Below are positions 8,138-17,992 of a stretch of DNA of 64,000 nucleotides, in pieces. Source of the DNA: Candidatus Thiodiazotropha sp. (ex Myrtea sp. 'scaly one' KF741663) (GTDB taxonomy: Bacteria > Pseudomonadota > Gammaproteobacteria > Chromatiales > Chromatiaceae); NCBI GenBank assembly GCA_025655555.1, contig JAHXIQ010000005.1, forward strand, positions 357,195 through 421,194, in the 5' to 3' direction. The position numbers were made by a program, and so were the translations under genes. Position 1 is the first letter of the stretch. Each line of letters opens with the position of its first letter. The notes below the pieces were generated by a model that ran no database searches, had not been told where the DNA came from, and saw only the letters and a list, made by a program, of their open reading frames with translations.

Positions 8138-8758
8138 ATGAGCGATCGAAAGAGACACTGGGAAAACATCTACCAGGATAAAGCATCGACCAACGTCAGT
8201 TGGTACCAGAAAGAGCCTATATTGTCGTTGGGTCTTATCCGTGCCACCCGGGTTACATACGATGAACCCGTCATCGACGTGGGGGGCGGTGCCTCTCTGC
8301 TTGTGGATTTCCTCTGCAAGGAGGGTTTTTCCAATCTGTCGGTATTGGATATCTCGGCAAAGGCACTTGCCAGCACCAGAGAGCGACTGGGTGAGTTATC
8401 GAGTCAGGTCGTCTGGCATGAAACAGATATTACAAACTTTGTGGCACCGCAAATTTATTCAGTCTGGCATGATCGAGCCGTGTTTCATTTCCTGACAGAG
8501 AGTGCTGACAGGAAAAAATATATTGAGGTGCTGAATCGCTCACTCAAACATGGTGGGCACCTGATCATCGCTGCTTTTGCCGTGGGCGGTCCCGAGAAGT
8601 GTAGTGGTCTTGATATCGTGCAGTACGATGTCGATAAAATCAGCCGGGAGCTGGGCGAGGGGCTTCAATTGCAGGAAGTGAGGGATGAGATCCACATGAC
8701 TCCAGCCGACAAAGAGCAGAAGTTCATCTACTTCCGTTTCACCCGTCAAAGTCAATAA
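8138..8758 (+). CDS. Class I SAM-dependent methyltransferase
   Basis: 206 residues. Motif I is VIDVGGGASLLVDFL, the acidic end of strand 2 is SVLDISAKAL, and motif post-II is VWHETDIT; HDRAVFHFLTESADRKKYI forms the region around strand 4. This is the Methyltransf_11/25 fold, close to thiopurine- or trans-aconitate-type small-molecule methylases. The N-terminal HWENIYQDKASTNVSWYQ is a recurring signature of a family of uncharacterised enzymes. Substrate is not predictable from sequence. It stands alone between a repeat-bearing gap and a convergent gene. Confidence 0.8.
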   Translation: MSDRKRHWENIYQDKASTNVSWYQKEPILSLGLIRATRVTYDEPVIDVGGGASLLVDFLCKEGFSNLSVLDISAKALASTRERLGELSSQVVWHETDITNFVAPQIYSVWHDRAVFHFLTESADRKKYIEVLNRSLKHGGHLIIAAFAVGGPEKCSGLDIVQYDVDKISRELGEGLQLQEVRDEIHMTPADKEQKFIYFRFTRQSQ

Positions 8759-8776
8759 GACCGGCCGCCCCGTTTT

Positions 8777-9199
8777 TTAGTCGACGAGGATACCCCTGTC
8801 GGTATACCACTGCTTGTCGAGTTGCCAGCGGACTTTGTCGATATCTTCACGCGACTGCACCAGTTTGCGGACTTTCGACTGGATTGCCGCCAGTTCTTTC
8901 TGTGCCTCGATGACTGCCGGATCCTGCTCAGACTTGTTGGCCAAGCCGGATTTGATCATGGAGAGAAAGCGCACTGCCGGTACTTGGGTGGAGCGTGGCG
9001 TCGACATAACCGCAGTTCTACCCTGGATGGCCAGTGCCTGGAAAGTGTAGGGGTAGGCAGCTATCTCCGGATCCTGTTGCAACATCTCGTCGATCTCACC
9101 CAGGCGGAAGTCGAGGGTGAAGAGCCAGATGAGCAGACCTGTCAACAGGATACTGCCTAACACGGCAGCATAGATCTTTGTGCCACGGTCGAGGCTCAT
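8777..9199 (-). CDS. Single-pass membrane protein of unknown function
   Basis: 140 residues starting MSLDRGTKIYAAVLG. One N-terminal membrane helix (AAVLGSILLTGLLIWLFTL) is followed by a ~105-residue, mostly helical and charged periplasmic domain ending WYTDRGILVD. The segment EAQKELAAIQSKVRKLVQSR is a likely coiled coil. I chose the ATG at 9199 because GGAG lies 8 nt upstream; the frame extends to 9250. No family is recognised. Confidence 0.55.
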   Translation of the reverse strand: MSLDRGTKIYAAVLGSILLTGLLIWLFTLDFRLGEIDEMLQQDPEIAAYPYTFQALAIQGRTAVMSTPRSTQVPAVRFLSMIKSGLANKSEQDPAVIEAQKELAAIQSKVRKLVQSREDIDKVRWQLDKQWYTDRGILVD

Positions 9200-9507
9200 G
9201 GGGTATTCTCCAAATAAGTCCACCCTAGCGATTTTCGGCAAACTGATCATTGATAAACCGCAGAAGAGGTCTGACTGGGTATTGGTATGCGCTTTGTTGC
9301 AAGCGGGCGTTATTTAGTATCAGACGCAGTAGCAAGTCGCAGCTGACATATGAGGAGCCCCTGTGTTGATTGACAGGAGCTGCCGACAATAATACCCAAG
9401 ATGATAAGGTAATAACGCTCCGTGACTGTTTCAGTATTGGGACGAATCGGCCTTAATGGATGAGCGTAAATGTGTAATGATTGTTTATGCAATAAAGGAA
9501 AGATGGA
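9200..9507. other. Intergenic region between divergent genes, promoters only
   Basis: A 308-bp gap upstream of both the 140-residue membrane protein and the globin. I see no RNA gene, no long repeat and no convincing FNR- or NsrR-like palindrome. It presumably holds both promoters. Confidence 0.4.
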
Positions 9508-9921
9508 ATGTCCCCAGAGGAAATCAATTACGTAAAAGAGAGCTGGGCTAAAGTCGTGCACATCTCAGATAAGGCGGCCGCACTGTTTTATGACCGCCTG
9601 TTTGAGGTCTACCCTGAAGTGAAACCTTATTTCAAAGGCGATATGGAGGTTCAGGGAAATAAACTGATGGCGATGATTGGCATGGCTGTCGACAGCCTAG
9701 ACAATCTGGAACCGCTGATTGGCGCGATTCAGGATTCAGGCAAGCGCCATGCTCAATATGGTGTGAAAGATGAAGACTACGATAAGGTGGCCGATGCGCT
9801 GATCTGGACGTTGGAGCAGGGATTGGGTGACGCTTTTACAGATGAGGTAAAGGGGGCCTGGGTGAATACCTATACCGCACTGGCTTCAGTGATGAAAGTA
9901 GGAGCTGTGGAAGCCCATTAG
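9508..9921 (+). CDS. Single-domain globin (bacterial haemoglobin)
   Basis: 137 residues with a 3-over-3 globin pattern: helix A (EEINYVKESWAKV), Phe CD1 and Pro in the YPEVKPYF segment, and the proximal histidine in SGKRHAQYGV. It resembles the single-domain globins related to Vitreoscilla haemoglobin and to the haem domain of flavohaemoglobin, but has no reductase domain. Such globins bind O2 and can detoxify nitric oxide with a partner reductase. A ferredoxin-NADP reductase-like gene exists in the window (61666-62532) but is 52 kb away. The Shine-Dalgarno AAAGGA lies upstream of the ATG. It converges on the next gene with a 9-nt gap. Confidence 0.88.
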   Translation: MSPEEINYVKESWAKVVHISDKAAALFYDRLFEVYPEVKPYFKGDMEVQGNKLMAMIGMAVDSLDNLEPLIGAIQDSGKRHAQYGVKDEDYDKVADALIWTLEQGLGDAFTDEVKGAWVNTYTALASVMKVGAVEAH

Positions 9922-9930
9922 GAGCAGGCT

Positions 9931-10500
9931 TCATCCGCCCGGCGGCATCACAGAGTGGGGGAGCCAGAGCAGTGCGGGCTCCTCCTTTTCGTTGAGCTCA
10001 TGCTTCAGGATGACGTTACCATGACCCGTATCCCAGCGCAGAATGGAATCCGTCTGGGGTGTCTCAGCGCCTTGCGGGCTTTCTGTAGTGGGATTTCCCA
10101 TCTGTTGAAAGAGCTGCTGAATCAGCTGGTCATGATAGATACGCCGATAGACCACCTTGAGTCCATTGACCCACTGGTCGTGGAAAAAGACGGTAATGTA
10201 GCGGGCGGGCATACTGTTGAAGATGCCGATACGTGAAGCACAGAGCCGGTTACCGAAGCTGGAGATTTGATCCTGGCATTTCCACTCGATATCGGGAAAC
10301 ACCTCTTTTAATTGAGACTCAGTGAACTGGTTGTCGAGCACTTCCAGGTTGAGGTTAATCTCCTCTTCCCCCCAGAGAAAAAGAACGACTGAGTCAGTAC
10401 GTCGCTGTCCGTCCTCAGTAAACACAAGCCAGAAGATCGGTCCAATGACGACCAGGAATGCCAGCAGACGTTTGTATAGTGGGGGAAGCTTTAAATTCAT
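9931..10500 (-). CDS. Membrane-anchored protein of unknown function
   Basis: About 189 residues from MNLKLPPLYKRLL; an upstream in-frame ATG at 10521 would add seven. There is one N-terminal membrane helix (LAFLVVIGPIFWLVF), then a soluble extracytoplasmic domain with two cysteines (EWKCQDQ ... NRLCASR) that could pair. The C terminus is LLWLPHSVMPPGG. No family is recognised. It lies downstream of acs on the same strand, with a hairpin between, so it is probably separately transcribed. Neither candidate start has a good Shine-Dalgarno. Confidence 0.55.
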   Translation of the reverse strand: MNLKLPPLYKRLLAFLVVIGPIFWLVFTEDGQRRTDSVVLFLWGEEEINLNLEVLDNQFTESQLKEVFPDIEWKCQDQISSFGNRLCASRIGIFNSMPARYITVFFHDQWVNGLKVVYRRIYHDQLIQQLFQQMGNPTTESPQGAETPQTDSILRWDTGHGNVILKHELNEKEEPALLWLPHSVMPPGG

Positions 10501-10571
10501 AGGGAGATCTTGGTAATGCAAAAAGAAGGGAAACCTAAAAAAGGTGACAGTCGTTGCTGCATGATGATTAA

Positions 10572-10595
10572 GGGACGGCTCCGGAGGAGCCGCCC
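10572..10595 (-). terminator. Hairpin downstream of acs
   Basis: CGGCTCC (10576-10582) pairs with GGAGCCG (10586-10592) around a GGA loop, and GGG/CCC extends the stem past one unpaired A. It lies ~30 nt after the acs stop. The T tract on the minus strand is weak (TTAATCAT), so it may be attenuating rather than fully terminating. Confidence 0.5.
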
Positions 10596-10625
10596 CATTA
10601 TCACTTCATATCGCCGACTGTCAGC

Positions 10626-12572
<1,947 letters not shown>

Positions 12573-12723
12573 TAGATGCTCCTCAACGGTGGTTGTTGAT
12601 AATTATTAGGATGCGGAAAACCATCTGTCTTCCGAAAAACACAACAAGACCACGATTTTCTGTTACTGATCTTGCCGGAAAAATGATCGATGTTAATTCT
12701 TGAGCCTCTCATTCTATTGCGTG

Positions 12724-13416
12724 TCATCGTGTAAGAAAACGGCTGAGCTGACATTTACTCGGTTGCGGAAACATCTCTGATGCCATGGCTAAGAAGAGTT
12801 CAGCGGTAGCCAAGGCGTCACTCAACGCATTATGTGCCTTGTAATTGGGTAAATTATATCTTGGCCTGAGATTGAACAGCCGTAGATTACCGGCTTGAAT
12901 GGTATGGTTACGGCGTTCAAAAAGCTGCCGTGCCAGCACCAGCGTATCGATAATCGGAATCACAAATGGGGCGCCGTAGATTTTTTTACAGGCGGCATTG
13001 ATGAAGTTCTGCTCAATCGCAGAGTAGTGCACCAGCATGACTTTTCCGGCCAATCGCTCAAGCAGTTCCGGCAACGCCTCCTCTAAGGGTATGCCGGTAG
13101 CTGCCTGGTCATCGGTAATATGGTGGATGACAGCCGATTCTTCAGGAATCTCTTCATCGATTGCGATCAGTTGGTGGCGTGAAGTCTCCAGCTTGACCAT
13201 CATATGTCGTATCTCTACCAGGCCGTAGCTGAGAATTTTATCTCGCTTTGGATCGAGCCCGGTGGTTTCCAGATCGAGGGAGACAATGACAAGCTCCTCG
13301 CATTCAACCTTTTTTGAGGTCAGTGGTGTAGAGAGGTAGTCGTGTAAAGCCCCTTGGTTAACTTTATTAAGCGCCCGCTTGCGCAGGGATTCCTGACTGA
13401 GAAATCGTTGCAGCAT
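12724..13416 (-). CDS. DnaQ-like 3'-5' exonuclease (acs-linked)
   Basis: 230 residues. The exonuclease I motif is VSLDLETTGLDP (D and E), motif III is KAHNALSDALATAELF (H and D). Motif II is VHYSAIEQNF, where the usual Asp is Glu, as is common in the subfamily linked to DUF294 genes. It resembles the epsilon proofreading subunit but lacks a PolC-binding tail and is found beside acs and the CNB/CBS/DUF294 gene in many gammaproteobacteria. It starts 2 nt after the DUF294 protein's stop, so the two are co-translated. The physiological substrate is unknown. Confidence 0.8.
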   Translation of the reverse strand: MLQRFLSQESLRKRALNKVNQGALHDYLSTPLTSKKVECEELVIVSLDLETTGLDPKRDKILSYGLVEIRHMMVKLETSRHQLIAIDEEIPEESAVIHHITDDQAATGIPLEEALPELLERLAGKVMLVHYSAIEQNFINAACKKIYGAPFVIPIIDTLVLARQLFERRNHTIQAGNLRLFNLRPRYNLPNYKAHNALSDALATAELFLAMASEMFPQPSKCQLSRFLTR

Positions 13417-13418
13417 GA

Positions 13419-15287
13419 CTATCGGAACCGCCCACCCTGGTATCGGCTCTCCAGGGTTTCCTGCATATCCTGGATCACTCGGAAGGCATCCTTGAGGTGA
13501 CGGCGTTCAAGGTCTGACAGTTCATCGGGGGCCAGATAGTTATCGGGTTGAATCCCCTTGCGGATCTGTTCCGCTTGATGATTGATCCGCATGCTGGCGA
13601 TAAATTCGAGGGCATCCACCAGATTCTCTCCCATCTCCCGGCTGAGGATGGATGTCTCTGCTGCAGCCAGTAGCCGCTCGGTGGTATTAACAGGCTTGAG
13701 TCCTTGGCTGAGCGCAAAAACCCTGGCGATGTCAGTAATCGGGACGATGCCCCGGTGTTTGATGTCAAAGGTGTCGTCGTGTGCCCCATCATGGATCAGA
13801 ACGAATGTTCGAAAAAAACCGAGGGGCGGACGGTGTTGCAATGCGTTGGCTGCCATGAAAGCGGTGAAGATACCGTTACCACGGGTCTTGTCGAGAATTT
13901 CTGACTGTAACTCCAGGAATAGCTCTTTATCTCCATGTACCGGCCTGAGGTCGAAGAAGATGCTGGAGAGCATCAGAGACATCGGGTCCGGTTTATTGAT
14001 CCAGGTGTTGAAATACTTGCGCCAGGCGCTCAGTGTCTGACGCCATTTGTCGTTGGATGCCATGGCATCGCCCGGACAGTAGACAAAGTTACAGGCATTC
14101 AGTCCATCGGTAACTCTCTTTGCCAGCGTTTCGAAATACGCCACATGCTCCGGTTTCATCTGGTCAGAGATGAGCAGGGCATTGTCCTGATCTGAGTGAG
14201 AGGTCTGTTCGCCACGGGCCTGGGAGCCGCCGCACATCCATACATAAGGGACGGGTGCGGGCCCGAGCTCGGCTTCTGCCATTTCGATCAGGCGTACTGT
14301 CAGTGAGTCGGTGATACTGGAGATCGCTTCACCAATATGCAGCGCTGTGGCGCTGGAATTGGCTAATTGGAACTGCAGTTCCGGCAGGCGTGCGCTGACA
14401 TTAGCAAGATCCTGCAGGGTTTCGGCTTTACGTACATCGGTGGCGAGAAAGGCGGAGTTGGTGGTTTGGTGTCGAGCCAGATCGGTTGCAGACAGCATGC
14501 CAACGACCTGCGCATCTCGCATAACCGGCAAGTGATGCACATGCAGCCGTGTCATGGTCATCAATGCCTGTATTGCCAGGGTGTTTTCCTGCACGGTTTC
14601 TAAATCAGTGGTCATGATGGCACTGACAGGCTCTTCAGGAGAGAGACCGGCAGCGACGCAACGTTTGCGCAGGTCACGATCGGTGATCATGCCAGCGAGC
14701 CGATCACCGCTCATGAGCATGACTGATGAGACATTCTTTTCACTCATCAGTTGTGCGGCTTGTCGTATCGTGCTGTTGGTGCCGATGGTGATCGGTGCCT
14801 TCTTGAGTAGATGAGAAACTTCCACCGTCATCTGTGCAAGGCTGCTGTTTTCTCCATTGTCCTGCAGGGTGCGTACTGCCTGCTTCAGACGGTCTCTTAT
14901 GGATTCGCTGAAATGGCGGTCGAAGGCGGGTTCGCTCTGGCGCAGAACCTTGAGGTGGCTGCAGGGAAGCTGATAGAGCAACGTGTCCTCAGTTGATATG
15001 CCGCGGATGGCTCTGCCAAAGTCAATTAACTGGCAATCGGTGGTGTAGACGCCACCTTCACCCAGTTTTTCCACCAGTTTATCTTCTTCATCCAGCAGTT
15101 CGACCGCGCCACTTCTGAGAATATAGATATAGCTCTGATCAGACTCAGGCGGGGGGAAATCGCTACCTCTGCGCAGATATCGAATATCCAGTATTTTCGG
15201 TAGTTGATTGAGTTGCTCTTCCGGCAGTACATCGAAGGGTGGACGCTGTGCCAGAAAGTCGCGTATCTCGACCAGTTCGATTTCCAT
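13419..15287 (-). CDS. Cyclic-nucleotide-binding/CBS/DUF294 putative nucleotidyltransferase
   Basis: About 622 residues from MEIELVEIRDFL. Domains in order: a cNMP-binding fold (~10-130, with YIYILRSGAVELLDEEDKL), two CBS motifs (~160-285, SVMLMSGDRLAGMITDRDL and HLPVMRDAQVVGMLSATDL), a DUF294 nucleotidyltransferase core (MCGGSQARGEQTSHSDQDNA, with the GS...D-x-D pattern), and a helical substrate-binding C-terminal domain. Such proteins look like sensors that bind adenylates and may nucleotidylate a partner; they co-occur with Acs and its symporter. A TTG start at 15329 preceded by AGGA is an alternative. Its stop lies 2 nt before the DnaQ-like gene. Confidence 0.85.
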   Translation of the reverse strand: MEIELVEIRDFLAQRPPFDVLPEEQLNQLPKILDIRYLRRGSDFPPPESDQSYIYILRSGAVELLDEEDKLVEKLGEGGVYTTDCQLIDFGRAIRGISTEDTLLYQLPCSHLKVLRQSEPAFDRHFSESIRDRLKQAVRTLQDNGENSSLAQMTVEVSHLLKKAPITIGTNSTIRQAAQLMSEKNVSSVMLMSGDRLAGMITDRDLRKRCVAAGLSPEEPVSAIMTTDLETVQENTLAIQALMTMTRLHVHHLPVMRDAQVVGMLSATDLARHQTTNSAFLATDVRKAETLQDLANVSARLPELQFQLANSSATALHIGEAISSITDSLTVRLIEMAEAELGPAPVPYVWMCGGSQARGEQTSHSDQDNALLISDQMKPEHVAYFETLAKRVTDGLNACNFVYCPGDAMASNDKWRQTLSAWRKYFNTWINKPDPMSLMLSSIFFDLRPVHGDKELFLELQSEILDKTRGNGIFTAFMAANALQHRPPLGFFRTFVLIHDGAHDDTFDIKHRGIVPITDIARVFALSQGLKPVNTTERLLAAAETSILSREMGENLVDALEFIASMRINHQAEQIRKGIQPDNYLAPDELSDLERRHLKDAFRVIQDMQETLESRYQGGRFR

Positions 15288-15438
15288 AGACTCGCTCGAA
15301 TGAAACCGTTTGGTAGGCAAAGGGACCAAGTGAAGGTCCTACTGTGAGTAACTTAACAAAAATCTCAACGAATTGGTTAGAAGTCTAAAAAAATATTTCG
15401 TCCAATGCGTGGAGGTTCTTTTTCTTGTCTGTGCAGGG

Positions 15439-15462
15439 AAAAAGGCCCCGCCGAAGCGGGGC
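15439..15462 (-). terminator. Intrinsic terminator of the symporter operon
   Basis: On the minus strand GCCCCGC-TTCG-GCGGGGC folds with a 7-bp GC stem and a TTCG tetraloop, followed at once by CTTTTT. It lies 26 nt after the symporter stop codon. Confidence 0.9.
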
Positions 15463-15488
15463 ACAATTTACTGCTTTATAGTTGATTA

Positions 15489-17273
15489 TTAATGGTCGGT
15501 AGCAGCACCGGCACCCTTGGGTACACGAATGTCTTCCACCAGATGCTGGATATGATCCGGCGGCGGAGCAGTCATCTTCGAAACAGTGAGGGCTACTGAG
15601 AAGTTGACCAAAGCACCGATAGCACCGAAGGCATTCGGAGAAATACCGAAGAACCAGTTCGGGCCCATGTCTCCCAGGAAGGAGGTGCCGGGTACGAACA
15701 TGATGCCTTTGTGTTGGAACACATAAAGCATGGTCACACCGATACCGGAGATCATGCCCCAGATAGCGCCTGCACGGTTCACCTTCTTGTTGAAGATACC
15801 CATCATCAACACAGGGAAGATGGAAGCCGCAGCCAGACCGAAGGCGATAGCCACGGTGCCGGCGGCGAAATCCGGTGGATGCAGACCGAAGTAGCCCGCG
15901 ACACCGATGGCACCCGCCATGGCGAAACGACCTGCCATCAGCTCATTCTTCTCCGAAATGTCAGGCATGAAAACACCCTTCAGGAGGTCATGAGAGATGG
16001 AGGAGGAGATGGCCAGCAACAGACCCGCCGCGGTTGAGAGCGCAGCAGCCAGACCACCGGCGACCACCAGGGCGATAACCCAGTTGGGCAGGTTGGCGAT
16101 TTCCGGGTTGGCCAGTACCATGATGTCACGGTCAACCTTGGTCATCTCATTGCCTTTCCAGCCCCAGGCTTCAGCCTTGGCAGCGAACTCGGCATTCTTC
16201 TCGTTGTAGTACTGAATGCGTCCGTCGCCGTTCTTGTCCTCGTACGTCAGCAGACCAGTCTGTTCCCAGTTCTTGAACCACTGGGGACGGTCGGCGTAGG
16301 CCAGGTTACCTTCAGCAGCACCGACTTCACCCACCTGAATAGTGTTCATCAGGTTCAAGCGAGCCATGGAACCAACAGCAGGAGCAGTGGTGTAGAGGAT
16401 CGCGATGAAGACCAATGCCCAACCGGCTGAGGAGCGAGCGTCCTTGACCTTAGGTACCGTGAAGAAACGGATAATGACGTGTGGCAGACCCGCAGTACCG
16501 ATCATCAGCGAGAGGGTGTAGACAAACATATTAAGTTTGCTGCCCATGACTTGCGTCGAGTACTCCTTGAAGCCCAGCTCCGTGACTACCTGGTCCAGCC
16601 TATCCATCATAAAGGTGCCGGACCCATCTGCCATGGTACTGCCGAGACCCAGTTGTGGCACAGGGTTGCCGGTCAGGTTCATGGAGATGAAGACCGCAGG
16701 TACGGTGTAGGCGAAGATCAGTACGCAGTACTGAGCGATCTGGGTGTAGGTGATACCTTTCATGCCGCCCATAACCGCATAGATGAATACGATGCCCATG
16801 CCGATGAACAGGCCTGTGTCGTAGTCGATTTGCAGGAAGCGGGAGAAGGCTACGCCGATACCCTTCATCTGACCGATTACGTAGGTCACGGAGGCCAGAA
16901 TCAGACAGATAACTGCCACGATTCGAGCGGTACGTGAGTAGTAACGATCGCCGATGAACTCCGGTACGGTGAACTTGCCGAACTTACGCAGGTAAGGAGC
17001 AAGCAGCAGTGCCAGCAGCACGTAACCACCGGTCCAGCCCATCAGGAATACGGAAGCACCGTAGCCGTTGAAGGCGATTAACCCAGCCATGGAGATAAAA
17101 GAAGCCGCAGACATCCAGTCAGCGGCGGTGGCCATACCGTTGGCGACAGGGTGTATACCCCGGCCGGCAGCATAGAACTCACCGGTTGTTCCGGCACGTG
17201 CCCAGAAGGCAATGCCGATGTAGAGGGCAAATGTGAAGCCCACTACGATATATGTCAGTGTTTGCAGATCCAT
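15489..17273 (-). CDS. Sodium/solute symporter large subunit (VC_2705-type, acetate-linked)
   Basis: 594 residues with ~13 membrane helices and the SSS-family signatures FYAAGRGIHPVANGMATAAD and GKFTVPEFIGDRYYSR; LAAALSTAAGLLLAISSSIS marks the Na2-site helix. Paired with a small DUF4212 subunit, this is the VC_2705 branch of SSS transporters related to the ActP acetate permease. A large extracytoplasmic loop (~residues 325-385) contains DKNGDGRI, like the start of an EF-hand. It lies 16 nt after the small subunit and ends at a strong terminator. Acetate as substrate is inferred from linkage to acs. Confidence 0.9.
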   Translation of the reverse strand: MDLQTLTYIVVGFTFALYIGIAFWARAGTTGEFYAAGRGIHPVANGMATAADWMSAASFISMAGLIAFNGYGASVFLMGWTGGYVLLALLLAPYLRKFGKFTVPEFIGDRYYSRTARIVAVICLILASVTYVIGQMKGIGVAFSRFLQIDYDTGLFIGMGIVFIYAVMGGMKGITYTQIAQYCVLIFAYTVPAVFISMNLTGNPVPQLGLGSTMADGSGTFMMDRLDQVVTELGFKEYSTQVMGSKLNMFVYTLSLMIGTAGLPHVIIRFFTVPKVKDARSSAGWALVFIAILYTTAPAVGSMARLNLMNTIQVGEVGAAEGNLAYADRPQWFKNWEQTGLLTYEDKNGDGRIQYYNEKNAEFAAKAEAWGWKGNEMTKVDRDIMVLANPEIANLPNWVIALVVAGGLAAALSTAAGLLLAISSSISHDLLKGVFMPDISEKNELMAGRFAMAGAIGVAGYFGLHPPDFAAGTVAIAFGLAAASIFPVLMMGIFNKKVNRAGAIWGMISGIGVTMLYVFQHKGIMFVPGTSFLGDMGPNWFFGISPNAFGAIGALVNFSVALTVSKMTAPPPDHIQHLVEDIRVPKGAGAATDH

Positions 17274-17289
17274 GAATCAGTTTCCCCCG

Positions 17290-17544
17290 TTAATCCTCAT
17301 GGACGTCAAATTCGACATCCAGAGCGTTCATGCGTTTTGCGTAGACGTAGATCAGCACCAGGAAGGTATAGATTGAGCCGTTCTGAGCAAACCAGAACCC
17401 AAGACCAAGACCACCAATCTTAATGGTGTTCAGTGGCTCTACCAGGATGATGCCGAAAAGAAACGAGCAGACAAACCAAATCACCAGCAAGATACTTACT
17501 AGGCGAATATTGGCTTTCCAGTACTGTTCAGCAGTTTTGTTCAT
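17290..17544 (-). CDS. DUF4212 small subunit of sodium/solute symporter
   Basis: 84 residues with two hydrophobic helices (IRLVSILLVIWFVCSFLFGIILV and FWFAQNGSIYTFLVLIYVYA). The N-terminal AEQYWKANIRL and the ANIRLV...WF pattern are typical of DUF4212 proteins, which always precede VC_2705-type symporters. It starts the two-gene operon; the large subunit follows after 16 nt. Its C-terminal tail is acidic (ALDVEFDVHED). Confidence 0.92.
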   Translation of the reverse strand: MNKTAEQYWKANIRLVSILLVIWFVCSFLFGIILVEPLNTIKIGGLGLGFWFAQNGSIYTFLVLIYVYAKRMNALDVEFDVHED

Positions 17545-17872
17545 ATCATGATCACTCCGCCGTATTGAAAAGTTGTTGATGCTTTTGCGCCTGCCACCAT
17601 CGGCGACATCCTGTCTTTATAGAATTAATGATGTGATGGTATCTGTCCTTGAACGTGCCGGCACGGTCATGTGTTTCCGCACAGAACGGTTACACATTAC
17701 GCAAGTTTGAGTCACGAATTGCGATAATGTCAAATAAAACAATAGGTTATACCATGGTTTTCTATGTTGCGATGCGGCATAAACGTTTCGTTGCGTAACA
17801 CTATTTATGATGGGTTGTTACCTTCCGGATCGTGCTTCGTTTCTATTGGTAAAAAATAAAAAATTTTGGGAT

Positions 17873-17887
17873 GCACAAAATTTGTGC
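17873..17887. promoter_or_regulatory. Perfect palindrome GCACAAAATTTGTGC (NtrC-like spacing)
   Basis: Seven-base arms flank a central A. The GCAC-N7-GTGC layout equals that of NtrC enhancer sites. It lies ~330 bp upstream of the symporter operon and ~105 bp upstream of the DUF3179 gene. No convincing -24/-12 promoter was found nearby, so the binding protein is unknown. Confidence 0.4.
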
Positions 17888-17945
17888 CCCCATGAGCGAC
17901 ACTGCATCTTTTTTTAGCCATCTTGCGTATCAGATAGTGAAGCCG

Positions 17946-17959
17946 CACCAAATTTGGTG
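17946..17959. promoter_or_regulatory. Perfect palindrome CACCAAATTTGGTG
   Basis: Seven-base arms with no spacer, 59 bp beyond the similar palindrome at 17873-17887 and 34 bp before the DUF3179 start codon. The two sites share the core CA(C/A)AAATTT, suggesting binding by one dimeric regulator. Confidence 0.4.
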
Positions 17960-17992
17960 TCTTTGGGGTGTGTGCAATATCGAGGTGGTTCT

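Larger units (their letters stand above)
17545..17992. other. Intergenic region with two perfect palindromes
   Basis: A ~450-bp divergent gap between the symporter operon and the DUF3179 gene. It is AT-rich near 17840-17890 and carries GCACAAAATTTGTGC and CACCAAATTTGGTG (annotated separately). No gene is visible. Confidence 0.6.

Noticed and set aside
7941..8141. Small frame in the gap before the methyltransferase
   Set aside because: It runs through a hairpin and an inverted repeat and has no start signal.
17545..17992. Sigma54 promoter near the NtrC-like palindrome
   Set aside because: No TGGCAC-N5-TTGC match found on either strand in the gap.
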